Below, in pieces: positions 7,727 to 16,317 of a DNA stretch of 45,173 bases. The stretch is from an uncultured Mycoplasmatota bacterium. Lineage in GTDB: Bacteria; Bacillota_I; Bacilli_A; RF39; UBA660. Position 1 is the stretch's first letter; each line of letters begins with the position of its first letter. The stretch lies in NCBI GenBank assembly GCA_900548725.1, contig URLV01000008.1, positions 1 to 45,173 on the forward strand. Direction: 5' to 3'. The position numbers and the translations under genes were made by a program. The notes under the pieces are model-generated. The model was given only the letters and a program-made list of their open reading frames with translations, was not told where the DNA came from and did not search any database.

Positions 7727-9160
7727 TTATCTATTATTTAATTCTTTAGTAAGTATTTCTTTTACTAATACAGGATTTGCTTTTCCTCTAGTTTCTTTCA
7801 TAACTTGACCTACAAAGAAATCAAACATATTAGTCTTACCATTTTTATATAACTCTATTTGTTTTGTATTATTATTTAAAATTATTTTTATTAAATTTTC
7901 TAATTCAGTGCTGTCATTTATTTGCTCCATACCTAATTCACTAATTAATTCTTTTGGTTCACGTTTTAATTCTAGAGATTTATTAAATAATTCTTTGGCT
8001 TGTTTAGAATTAATTTTATTATTTTTTATAGAATCTATTATAAATGCTAGTTTTTCTGGAGTTAAAAATATTTCTTTTATAGATATATTGTTGCTATTTA
8101 AATAATCAGTTATGTTATTTATAATCCAATTAGTAGATAATTTAATATCACAATTTAAACTAATTAATTTATCAAAATAATCACTTATATCTTTATCTTT
8201 TGTTATTATTGAAGCATCAGTATTTGTTAATCCTAATTCATTAATATATTTTAATTTTTTTTCGTTTGGTAAAGTTGGAATACGTGATTTAATTTCATCA
8301 ATTAATTCTTCTGTTATTTTATATGGTGGTATGTTTGGTTCAATAAAATATTTGTAATCTATTGCATCAGCTTTGCTTCTCATACTTATTGTTGTTTCTG
8401 TAGATTCATCGAATCTTCTTGTTTCTTGAACTATATCGTCTTTTTTTCCAGCCATAATTAAGTCTGTTTGTCTTTTTATTTCATATTCTATTGTTTTTTC
8501 TACGTTTCCTATATTATTAACATTTTTTACTTCAACTTTTGTTCCAAGTTCAGTACTTCCTTTTTCCATCATAGAAACATTTACATCGCATCTTATTTGC
8601 CCTCTTTTAACATCCGCATCACTTATACCAGTATATCTAAATATATTTTTCATAGTATCTAGGAATGCTACTGCTTCACGTGATGAATGCATACAAGGTG
8701 CTGTAACTGTTTCTAAAAGTGGTACTCCTGCTCTATTGTAATCAATTAAAGAAAAGTATGAATAATGATCAAGTGATGCTGAATCTTCTTCTAAATGTAT
8801 ATCTAATATATCTATATCTAATTCTTTATTATCAACCATAATACTTAATTTACCGTTTGTTCCAATAGGATTATGAAATTGTGTTATTTGATATCCTTTT
8901 GGTAAATCTGGATAATAATAATTTTTTCTATCAAATATAAAGTATTCTGGAATATTACATTTTAATATTAAAGCCATTTCTATTGCTCGTTCCATACATT
9001 CTTTATTAGCAATTGGTAAAATACCAGGAAGTGCAACATCTATTTTATTTACATGTAGGTTTGAAATGTCATTATACGTATTTTCTGCTGGTGAGAATAC
9101 TTTTGTAGTTGAATTCATTTCAGCATGCATTTCAAGACCTATGACAGGTATTAATTCCAT
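7727..9160 (-). CDS. gatB: Asp-tRNA(Asn)/Glu-tRNA(Gln) amidotransferase subunit B
   Basis: 477 residues, full length. Opens with PVIGLEMHAEMNSTTKVFS and contains the kinase-like core (YYYPDLPKGYQITQFHNPIG, DYNRAGVPLLE) and a C-terminal YqeY-like helical tail ending VMKETRGKANP. GatB binds and phosphorylates the misacylated tRNA, then transamidates it with ammonia from GatA. Last gene of aspS-gatC-gatA-gatB; its ATG overlaps the gatA stop (TAATG). No glutaminyl-tRNA synthetase is seen here, and asnS is present, so the main job is probably Gln-tRNA formation. Confidence 0.97.
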   Translation of the reverse strand: MELIPVIGLEMHAEMNSTTKVFSPAENTYNDISNLHVNKIDVALPGILPIANKECMERAIEMALILKCNIPEYFIFDRKNYYYPDLPKGYQITQFHNPIGTNGKLSIMVDNKELDIDILDIHLEEDSASLDHYSYFSLIDYNRAGVPLLETVTAPCMHSSREAVAFLDTMKNIFRYTGISDADVKRGQIRCDVNVSMMEKGSTELGTKVEVKNVNNIGNVEKTIEYEIKRQTDLIMAGKKDDIVQETRRFDESTETTISMRSKADAIDYKYFIEPNIPPYKITEELIDEIKSRIPTLPNEKKLKYINELGLTNTDASIITKDKDISDYFDKLISLNCDIKLSTNWIINNITDYLNSNNISIKEIFLTPEKLAFIIDSIKNNKINSKQAKELFNKSLELKREPKELISELGMEQINDSTELENLIKIILNNNTKQIELYKNGKTNMFDFFVGQVMKETRGKANPVLVKEILTKELNNR

Positions 9161-10584
9161 TATTTCACTTCCTTTGCAATTTGATTTTTGAAATTATATG
9201 TTGATTCTAATTTGTAAGCAATATTTAAAACTTCTTTATCTTTCATAATATTACCAGTTATATTTACTCCAATGGGCATATTATTAACGAATCCATTTGG
9301 AATTGTAATACTTGGATAGCCACCGAAGTTTCCTATAGCCATTAAATTTTCTAAGATTTGCTCATTTCCACTTATTTTTTCATTAACGTTATCTATTTTT
9401 GGTGCAATTTTTCCACTTGCTGGCATGATCATTGCATCATAAGTGTTATATAATTCATTCATTTTATTTGTTATTAATCTTCTAACTCTTTTTGCATTTA
9501 AAAAATATTTTTCTTGATTTTCTTTTTGTAGTACATATGAACCTATAACAAATCTACGTTTAATTAATGAAGAAAAACCTTTTGTTCTATAATTTTTAAT
9601 CATATCAACGTAGTTATCACCTTCTCCTCTTGGTCCAAATATAATACCAGTTAAGTTAGAATCATTACTTGTTGCTTCAGCACAACTTAAACATACATAA
9701 GTTGGAAATATTGCTTTTAATAAATTCATATCTATTTCTATACCATTAACAGTACAGCCTAAATCTTCTAAATGTTTTAATGTTCTTTTAAATTCTTCTA
9801 GAATTTTATTTGTTTCTTCATTATCATTTAAATTATCTAATAAATTTTTTATATAAAATATTTTTTTACCTTTTATATCGTTATTTAAATTAGCAGTTAA
9901 GTTTGGTTCTAAATCTATTGTTGTCATATCATTTTCATCTATTCCAACAACGTTATCAACTATTATTGCAGCATCTCGAACACTACGTGTTAAAACACCT
10001 ACATGGTCTAAGCTTGATGCGAAAGGGAATAAACCAAATCTACTTATTGCACCATAAGTTGGTTTAAATCCAACAACTCCGCAATATGCTGCTGGTTTAC
10101 GTACAGAGTCTCCTGTATCACTTCCTAATGCGTAAGGTACAACACCACTAGCAACTAAAGCAGCACTTCCCGCACTTGAACCAGCTGTTATGCGTGTATT
10201 GTCCCATGGATTTTTAACTATTCCAGTATGGCAAGTAGTACCTGTTCCGCCCATTCCTAATTCATCCATAGCACTTTTTCCTATCAACACTGCGCCTACA
10301 TCTTTTAAACGTTTTATAACAGTAGCATCAAAAAATGGTATATAATCTTTTAATGTATTACTACTTGCTGTTGAAAGAATGTCTTTTGTTGATAAATTAT
10401 CTTTTGCCACGTAAGGAATCCCTGATAATACATTTTCAGATACATTACCAGTTGCATCATCACATATTGTTACGAACGCATTTAATTCATCTTGTAGTTG
10501 ATGTGATTTTTCTAATGATTCTTTAACTAGTTCATCAGATGATGTTTCTTTTTTTATTAATTTTTCATGTAATTTTTCTAACAT
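9160..10584 (-). CDS. gatA: Amidotransferase subunit A (amidase)
   Basis: 474 residues. Amidase-signature protein: Lys in PYVAKDNLS (about 70), the Ser-rich loop ITAGSSAGSAA, and GSDTGDSVRKPAAYCG carrying the cis-Ser and nucleophilic Ser of the Ser-cisSer-Lys triad. It hydrolyses glutamine and channels ammonia to GatB. The second Gly of the usual TGGS is Asp here (TGDS), and the usual GGSSGGS is AGSSAGS, mild deviations that should not remove catalytic residues. Start ATG overlaps gatC stop. Confidence 0.96.
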   Translation of the reverse strand: MLEKLHEKLIKKETSSDELVKESLEKSHQLQDELNAFVTICDDATGNVSENVLSGIPYVAKDNLSTKDILSTASSNTLKDYIPFFDATVIKRLKDVGAVLIGKSAMDELGMGGTGTTCHTGIVKNPWDNTRITAGSSAGSAALVASGVVPYALGSDTGDSVRKPAAYCGVVGFKPTYGAISRFGLFPFASSLDHVGVLTRSVRDAAIIVDNVVGIDENDMTTIDLEPNLTANLNNDIKGKKIFYIKNLLDNLNDNEETNKILEEFKRTLKHLEDLGCTVNGIEIDMNLLKAIFPTYVCLSCAEATSNDSNLTGIIFGPRGEGDNYVDMIKNYRTKGFSSLIKRRFVIGSYVLQKENQEKYFLNAKRVRRLITNKMNELYNTYDAMIMPASGKIAPKIDNVNEKISGNEQILENLMAIGNFGGYPSITIPNGFVNNMPIGVNITGNIMKDKEVLNIAYKLESTYNFKNQIAKEVK

Positions 10585-10877
10585 TATCCCACCACCTTTG
10601 GCACTTCTATTTCTCTATCACTAACTTTATCAGAATTCTTTAAAATATCTTTTACGTCATCATTTTTTATAGTTTTTCCATCTCTTGGACGGGCTTCTAT
10701 AACAAATGGATAATGTTGTGGTTCGACATCTTTAATTCCTTCTATTTCATTTATTAAATCCATATTAGCTTCTATTACTTCAAATTCATCTAAAATAGTT
10801 GTTGTTTCTTCTTCAGTTAAACCAATTAATAGTTTATCTGCATAATCTTCAATTAATTCTTTTGTAAATTTACTCAT
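10584..10877 (-). CDS. gatC: Amidotransferase subunit C
   Basis: 97 residues from ATG 10877 (an upstream in-frame GTG at 10886 has no separate RBS). Small all-helical wrapping subunit that stabilises the GatA-GatB contact. The C-terminal part carries the conserved DVEPQHYP and REIEVPKVV. It overlaps the end of aspS by 8 bp, so AspRS and the amidotransferase are translationally linked. Confidence 0.93.
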   Translation of the reverse strand: MSKFTKELIEDYADKLLIGLTEEETTTILDEFEVIEANMDLINEIEGIKDVEPQHYPFVIEARPRDGKTIKNDDVKDILKNSDKVSDREIEVPKVVG

Positions 10878-12618
10878 CTTTATCACTCACTTTTATTCCT
10901 AATTCTTCTAGTTGTCTTTCACTTACTACATTTGGTGCATCACTCATTAAATCATTAGAACTAGTTGTTTTAGGGAATGCAATAACATCTCTTATATTTT
11001 CTGTACCTGCTAAAATCATTGTAAGTCTATCTAAGCCTAAGGCAAATCCTCCATGTGGAGGTGTTCCACATTTTAGTGCATCTACGAAGAATCCAAATTT
11101 TTCTTTTATGTCATCTTCACTAAGTTCTAAAGCTTTAAACATTTTTTCTTGAACATCTTCTTTATGTATTCTTATGCTTCCTCCACCTGCTTCATATCCG
11201 TTAATTACAATGTCATAAGCTTTTGAATAACAATGTGCTTTGTCTGTTAATAATTTATCTACATCTTCATCCTTTGGACTAGTAAATGGATGATGACATG
11301 CAACAAATCTATTTTCTGTATCGCTCCATTCAAATGATGGAAAATCAGTTACCCAAAGTAATTTATAATCATCTTTTTTTATCATATTATTATCTCTAGC
11401 AATTTTGCATCTTAAAGCTCCTAATGCAATTTTTACTAATGATTCTTTACCACAAACTATAAATACTATATCATTATTATTAATTAGTAATTCTTCCTTT
11501 AAACCATTAATTTCTTCATCAGTTAATCCTTTAACACTACCAGTTATTTCTTCACCAAATTTGATGTATGCAAGACCACCAGCTTTATAGGTTTTAACGT
11601 ATTCTGTTAATTTATCTATTTCACGTCTTGAATAAACAGTTGCTAAATCTTTAACAACTATACAATTTATTACTCCATTATTAGTTATAACTTTGTTAAA
11701 GAATTCTATATTAGTATCTTTAAAAATATTAGTTATATCATTAATACGCATATCAAATCTTAAATCCGGTTTATCAGAACCATACATTCTTATTGCATCA
11801 TCATATTTCATTCTAAGTAATGGCAATTTAATATCTATTCCTTTAGTTTCTTTAAATACGTTTACTACTAAATTTTCACAAAGGCTCATTACATCGTCTT
11901 CAGTTACAAAACTCATTTCAACGTCAACTTGTGTAAATTCTGGTTGTCTATCAGCTCTTAAGTCTTCATCTCTAAAACATTTTGCAATTTGAAAATATCT
12001 TTCTACTCCACCTATCATTAATAGTTGTTTATATATTTGTGGTGATTGTGGAAGAGCAAAGAATTTACCATTAAATATACGTGATGGAACTAAATAATCT
12101 CTTGCACCTTCTGGTGTACTTTTACAAAGTATTGGAGTTTCTATTTCTAAGAAATTTAGTTTATCTAAATAGTTTCTTATAGACATTGTTATTTTATGTC
12201 TTAGAACAAAATTATTTATTAAACTGTTTCTTCTTAAATCTAAATATCTATATTTTAGTAATGTATCATCATTAGCATTAACATCATCACTTATTTGAAA
12301 TGGTATTTCTATAGATGTATTAACTAATTCTAATTCATCAACAATTACTTCTATTTTTCCTGTAGATAATTTTTCATTACTAGTAATTCTTTCTACAACT
12401 TTACCTGTAATTTTTATTACGTACTCGCTTTTTAATGAACTAGCAAGTTCATAATTTTTATTTTCTGGATTAACAACAAGTTGTATTAACCCTGTTCTAT
12501 CTCTTAAATCTATAAATATTAAACCACCTAAGTTACGTACCTTTTGTACCCAACCATATAGTTCAACTATTTGATTTATATTATTTTCATTTATTTCATT
12601 ATTAAATACTTTTTTCAT
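10870..12618 (-). CDS. aspS: Aspartyl-tRNA synthetase
   Basis: 582 residues, bacterial-type class II AspRS. N-terminal OB anticodon-binding domain (GWVQKVRNLGGLIFIDLRDR), motif 2 FRDEDLRADRQPEFTQVD, a central GAD insertion (about 290-420) and motif 3 GGFALGLDRL. Linked to gatCAB, which would amidate Asp-tRNA(Asn) if this enzyme is non-discriminating; the presence of asnS makes that unnecessary. It lies 340 bp downstream of asnS and may be read from the hisS T-box promoter or from its own promoter in that gap. Confidence 0.97.
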   Translation of the reverse strand: MKKVFNNEINENNINQIVELYGWVQKVRNLGGLIFIDLRDRTGLIQLVVNPENKNYELASSLKSEYVIKITGKVVERITSNEKLSTGKIEVIVDELELVNTSIEIPFQISDDVNANDDTLLKYRYLDLRRNSLINNFVLRHKITMSIRNYLDKLNFLEIETPILCKSTPEGARDYLVPSRIFNGKFFALPQSPQIYKQLLMIGGVERYFQIAKCFRDEDLRADRQPEFTQVDVEMSFVTEDDVMSLCENLVVNVFKETKGIDIKLPLLRMKYDDAIRMYGSDKPDLRFDMRINDITNIFKDTNIEFFNKVITNNGVINCIVVKDLATVYSRREIDKLTEYVKTYKAGGLAYIKFGEEITGSVKGLTDEEINGLKEELLINNNDIVFIVCGKESLVKIALGALRCKIARDNNMIKKDDYKLLWVTDFPSFEWSDTENRFVACHHPFTSPKDEDVDKLLTDKAHCYSKAYDIVINGYEAGGGSIRIHKEDVQEKMFKALELSEDDIKEKFGFFVDALKCGTPPHGGFALGLDRLTMILAGTENIRDVIAFPKTTSSNDLMSDAPNVVSERQLEELGIKVSDKDE

Positions 12619-12640
12619 AATTTCCCTTCTTTTGTATATA

Positions 12641-12669
12641 TTGATAAAATAATTTAGTTATGTTATAGT
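12641..12669 (+). promoter_or_regulatory. Sigma-A-type promoter, plus strand
   Basis: -35 TTGATA (12641-12646), 17-bp spacer, -10 TATAGT (12664-12669). No plus-strand gene follows for 14 kb, so it would drive a short non-coding transcript ending at 12786. Confidence 0.6.
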
Positions 12670-12675
12670 GTAGTT

Positions 12676-12786
12676 ATGAAGAAAAGCTTCATAAAATATT
12701 ATAGGAACATTCAGTTTGATCGATTGGATGTCTACTTTATTTAATTTTGGCAGACATTTAAGCCTACGTGCTTAAGTGTTTTTTTT
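12676..12786 (+). ncRNA. Candidate small RNA, about 110 nt
   Basis: Bounded by a good promoter (12641-12669) and a strong intrinsic terminator: ACATTTAAGC (12754-12763) pairs with GCTTAAGTGT (12770-12779), then T8. Two further hairpins are visible: TATGAAG/CTTCATA near the 5' end, and GATGTCT/AGACATT in the middle (12727-12757), the latter overlapping the terminator stem and therefore mutually exclusive with it. It matches none of the RNAs I can recognise (SRP RNA, RNase P, 6S, tmRNA). It would be antisense to the aspS 5' leader. Confidence 0.5.
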
Positions 12787-12958
12787 ATCGCAATTATTAA
12801 TATAATAAGAAACAATAAAATGATTGGAATGTATTTAAGAATTTTTATTTTAAAAATTCTTTTTTACGTTTTATTGTACCTCTCTTTAAAAAAGAGGCAA
12901 TACTTAAGCTTAATTATAAATAAACTATAACTTTTTTATTTATCATATATTTTTTTAT

Positions 12959-14329
12959 TTAATTTTCACAGTTACCTGGAGTTCTTGGATAAGGAATAAC
13001 ATCTCTTATATTTTCTACACCTGTTAAATATATTAGTAATCTTTCAAATCCCATACCAAATCCAGAATGTTTACATCCACCAAATTTACGTAAGTTAATA
13101 TACCAATCTAAACCTTCTTTATCCATTCCTAATTCATCCATACGACGAACTAATTTTTCATAGTCGGCTTCTCTTTCTGATCCACCCATTAATTCTCCTG
13201 CACCTGGTACTTCTAGATCAACTGCAGCAACTGTTTTACCATCGTCATTTTGTTTCATATAGAATGCTTTAATGTCTTTAGGCCAATCTGTAATGAAAAC
13301 TGGACCGTTAAAGTATTCTGTAATATATTTTTCATGTTCTTTTGCTATATCTTCACCATATTCTGGAGTGAATTCCCAGTCTACTTTTGCTTCTTTAAGA
13401 AGAGTAATTACATCATGATGAGTTATTCTAGTGAATTTTGAATTTACTAATTTAGTTAATTTATCAGTTAGGCCTTTTTCAACAAATTTATCACAGAAAG
13501 CGATTTCTTCTTTCGCATTGTCAAGTACATATTTAACAACATATTTAAGCATACTTTCCATTATCTCCATATCGCCTTCTAAATCACAAAATGCTATTTC
13601 AGGCTCAATCATCCAGAATTCACTAGCATGAGTTTTTGTATTTGAATTTTCTGCTCTAAAAGTTGGCCCAAATGTATATGTCTTTTTATAAGCAAGTGCA
13701 AAAGTTTCTGCTTGTAATTGACCACTTACTGTTAGGGATGCTTTCTTTCCAAAAAAATCTTTACTATAATCAACTTTTCCAGTACTTGCTATTTTATCTA
13801 AATCTAGTGTAGTTACTTGGAACATTTCTCCAGCTCCTTCACAATCACTTGAAGTAATTAATGGTGCATGAAAGTATACATATCCATTGTCTTGAAAATA
13901 TTTATGAATTGCATATGCAGCAATACTTCTTATTCTGAATACTGCTCTAAATAAATTAGTTCTAGGTCTTAAATAAGATATTTCACGTAAATATTCACGA
14001 GTTGGTCTACCTTTTGCTTGTAAGGGATAATCGTCACTACAATCTCCTTCTAAAATAAAATTAGTTAATTCTAATTCAAATTCTTGACCACTAGCAGGTG
14101 ATTCTTTTAAAATACCTTCTACTGTTATAGCAGCACCTAATTTTAATTTTTGTATTTCATTAAAACAATCTAACTTATCATCATAAACAATTTGAATACT
14201 ATCAAAATATGTTCCATCATTTAAATCAATGAATCCAAATTTTGCTTGTTTTCTATGATTTCTAACCCAACCTGAAACTTTATAAACTTTGCCAAATTCT
14301 TTTTCTTTATATATATCTTTTGTATCCAT
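12959..14329 (-). CDS. asnS: Asparaginyl-tRNA synthetase
   Basis: 456 residues. Class IIb synthetase with N-terminal OB domain (VSGWVRNHRKQAKFGFIDL), motif 2 TFRAENSNTKTHASEFWM, which has the AsnRS-type NTxxHxxEFWM rather than the AspRS RxDRQPEFTQ, and motif 3 GFGMGFERLLIYLTG. Charges tRNA(Asn) directly. 13 bp after hisS, so in the same T-box-controlled transcript. Confidence 0.97.
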   Translation of the reverse strand: MDTKDIYKEKEFGKVYKVSGWVRNHRKQAKFGFIDLNDGTYFDSIQIVYDDKLDCFNEIQKLKLGAAITVEGILKESPASGQEFELELTNFILEGDCSDDYPLQAKGRPTREYLREISYLRPRTNLFRAVFRIRSIAAYAIHKYFQDNGYVYFHAPLITSSDCEGAGEMFQVTTLDLDKIASTGKVDYSKDFFGKKASLTVSGQLQAETFALAYKKTYTFGPTFRAENSNTKTHASEFWMIEPEIAFCDLEGDMEIMESMLKYVVKYVLDNAKEEIAFCDKFVEKGLTDKLTKLVNSKFTRITHHDVITLLKEAKVDWEFTPEYGEDIAKEHEKYITEYFNGPVFITDWPKDIKAFYMKQNDDGKTVAAVDLEVPGAGELMGGSEREADYEKLVRRMDELGMDKEGLDWYINLRKFGGCKHSGFGMGFERLLIYLTGVENIRDVIPYPRTPGNCEN

Positions 14330-14342
14330 TTTTAATTTTTCC

Positions 14343-15605
14343 TCACATTTTTGTATCTAGATAATCTACTAAATCATTAATATCAACTAATTCTTCTTCT
14401 TTTGTCATATTATCTTTTACTTTAACTTTATATTGTTTTATATCTTCACTATTTAATATAATTAAATATTTTGCATTAAATCTATCTGCAGATTTAAATT
14501 GATTTTTAAATGATTTATTCATTAAATCTGTTTCTACACTAAATCCGTTTAATCTTAAATCTTGTATTAGGTATGTTGCAGTATCTTTTTCATCTTCGTT
14601 GCCGTACATTATGAATAAATCAATATCCTCTTTTATTTTGAAATTTATATTAAGTGTTTCCATTGCAAGTATTGTTCTATCAAGTCCCATTGCAAATCCA
14701 ACAGCAGGCACTTCTGGTCCATCAAGTTCTTTAACTAAACCGTTGTATCTACCTCCACCACCTAAGACATTTGCATTTCCAAATTCAGGTATATTTCCAA
14801 TTATTTCAAATACTGTGTGATTATAATAATCAAGACCTCTAACTAAATTAGTGTCGATTTCATAATCTATATCCATTAGTTCTAAATATTCTTGTAATTT
14901 TTCAAATCTCTTTTTGCTTTCTTCATTTAAGTAATCTAATGTTTTAGGAGCATTTTTTAAATAATCACTTCCTGCATCCACTTTACAATCCAATATTCTA
15001 AGTGGATTTTTATTTAATCTTTCTTTACAATCTTCACATAAATTATCAATTATTGGTGTGAAATAGTCTATTAAAGCTTTTCTATAATTATCTCTAGATT
15101 CATTGTCTCCTAAAGAATTGATTCTAACACTAACATCTATTCCTAATAACTTATAAGTGTTGTAAGCTAAGCTTATTATTTCTGCATCACTCATCACGTC
15201 ATCTGTACCTATACATTCAATTCCAAATTGTGTAAATTGTCTTGTTCTACCACTTTGTGGTCTTTCATATCTAAACATAGGACCATTATAGTAAACTTTA
15301 AATGGTTCAGTCATATTTCCATATAATTTATTTTCTATGAAACTTCTAACTACACCTGCCGTTCCTTCTGGACGAAGAGTAATCATTCTATCTCCTCTAT
15401 CTTTAAAATCATAAGTTTCTTTTGTTACTATATCGCTTGATTCTCCTACACTTCTATGAAATAATTCACTGGATTCAAATATAGGCGTTTCAATGTAACT
15501 ATAATTATATTTTTCACATATTGCATCAATTACATTATATACGTACTTTCTTTTTTTGGCATCAATCCCAATAACGTCATAAGTTCCTTTTTGTTTTGTT
15601 ATCAT
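14343..15605 (-). CDS. hisS: Histidyl-tRNA synthetase
   Basis: 420 residues. Class II: motif 1 around YSYIETPIFES, motif 2 YNGPMFRYERPQSGRTRQFTQ, HisA box LVRGLDYYNHTVFE, motif 3 GFAMGLDRTILA, and a C-terminal anticodon-binding domain (about 325-420). First gene of a T-box operon with asnS (13 bp downstream); the ATG is preceded by AAAGAGGGAAAAT. Confidence 0.97.
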   Translation of the reverse strand: MITKQKGTYDVIGIDAKKRKYVYNVIDAICEKYNYSYIETPIFESSELFHRSVGESSDIVTKETYDFKDRGDRMITLRPEGTAGVVRSFIENKLYGNMTEPFKVYYNGPMFRYERPQSGRTRQFTQFGIECIGTDDVMSDAEIISLAYNTYKLLGIDVSVRINSLGDNESRDNYRKALIDYFTPIIDNLCEDCKERLNKNPLRILDCKVDAGSDYLKNAPKTLDYLNEESKKRFEKLQEYLELMDIDYEIDTNLVRGLDYYNHTVFEIIGNIPEFGNANVLGGGGRYNGLVKELDGPEVPAVGFAMGLDRTILAMETLNINFKIKEDIDLFIMYGNEDEKDTATYLIQDLRLNGFSVETDLMNKSFKNQFKSADRFNAKYLIILNSEDIKQYKVKVKDNMTKEEELVDINDLVDYLDTKM

Positions 15606-15611
15606 ATTTTC

Positions 15612-15830
15612 CCTCTTTCTAAAATAAAAACACTTGGAATGTGTAAGGACGAAAAAAATACTTTCCGCGGTGCCACCTTACTTTACAAGTGTACTCTCTT
15701 TATTCTTAACGTGAATTATACGTTCTTATTTTTTTAAAAGTGTCTTCAATATATTTTAATATGGACATTCACACCAACTAGTCTTCTCTTGATATAAAAA
15801 ATATATCTACTTCTCTTTCAACAAGAATAT
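15612..15830 (-). promoter_or_regulatory. T-box riboswitch leader of hisS-asnS, Asp/His specifier
   Basis: Minus strand carries the T-box AAGGTGGCACCGCGG (15679-15665). The terminator pairs ACACTTG and GTAAGG with CCTTAC and CAAGTGT and ends in TTTTATTTT (about 15630-15621). Stem I is visible: AAAGAGAAGTA then GATATATTTT on the 5' side, apical GACTAGTTGGTGTGAATGTC, and AAAATATATT then GAAGACACTTTT on the 3' side. The specifier loop therefore reads GAA-GACAC (15744-15740): GAC is Asp, overlapping CAC His. Uncharged tRNA binding would stabilise the antiterminator. Register of the codon is inferred from pairing by eye. Confidence 0.85.
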
Positions 15831-15836
15831 AGATAT

Positions 15837-15865
15837 ATTTTACTTTATTTTTTATTTTAAGTCAA
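15837..15865 (-). promoter_or_regulatory. Promoter of the hisS T-box transcript
   Basis: -35 TTGACT (15865-15860), 17-bp spacer, -10 TAAAAT (15842-15837). Start near 15830 fits the 5' edge of stem I. Confidence 0.7.
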
Positions 15866-15879
15866 TAGCGAGTTTATAT

Positions 15880-16317
15880 TTATTTTTTATGATTATTTCT
15901 ATAATTATTTAGTATTTTTAATATTCCAACGTATGGTAATGTAACACATGTTTTTCTATTTTGTTGTTTATATATTTCATCAAATGCAATTGCTTCATTT
16001 AGTTCTTCTTCTTTGTATTCTTTTTCATTTACCATATTCATAAAATTATCAATATATTTTATTGCATCGTCTACACTTTTATTTATTATATTTTTTAACA
16101 TTATTGATGTACTTGCAGTAGAAATAGCACAAGCTTCTCCATTAAATCTAATATCTTTTATGATATTATCTTTTATATCAATATAAATATCTATGTTATC
16201 AATACATGACTCGTTATTAGAATTGGTCTTTAAATAATTTAACTCATCGCTACCATCTTTGTTAAATGGTTTTTGAAAATTATCTAATATTATTTCTCTT
16301 TTAAATTCGTTATCCAC
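15880..16317 (-). CDS. sufU: SufU-type Fe-S scaffold / sulfur-transfer protein
   Basis: 145 residues, GTG start overlapping the sufS stop (ATAGTGG), with GAGAG upstream. Three conserved cysteines: NNESCIDN, NGEACAISTAS and RKTCVTLPY, with the SufU insertion between Cys2 and Cys3. SufU in Firmicutes takes persulfide sulfur from SufS via a zinc site. The usual NPxCGD around Cys1 is NNESCIDN here; the aspartate ligand is shifted. Last gene of sufC-D-S-U. Confidence 0.9.
   Translation of the reverse strand: MDNEFKREIILDNFQKPFNKDGSDELNYLKTNSNNESCIDNIDIYIDIKDNIIKDIRFNGEACAISTASTSIMLKNIINKSVDDAIKYIDNFMNMVNEKEYKEEELNEAIAFDEIYKQQNRKTCVTLPYVGILKILNNYRNNHKK

Larger units (their letters stand above)
12619..12958. 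other. Structured intergenic gap between asnS and aspS
   Basis: 340 bp, no ORF. On the plus strand it holds a candidate small RNA (12641-12786). Further right, AAGAATTTTTA/TAAAAATTCTT (about 12837-12862) forms an 11-bp stem followed by T6 on the plus strand, inside an outer CAATAAAA/TTTTATTG pairing, and then a CCTCTTT/AAAGAGG hairpin (about 12882-12899). No T-box motif is present. A TATAAT on the minus strand (12704-12699) might serve aspS but lacks a good -35. Confidence 0.55.

Noticed and set aside
12619..12958. A T-box upstream of aspS
   Set aside because: No TGGNACCGCG-type sequence on the minus strand. The nearest look-alike, GAGGTACAATAAAACG, does not fit.
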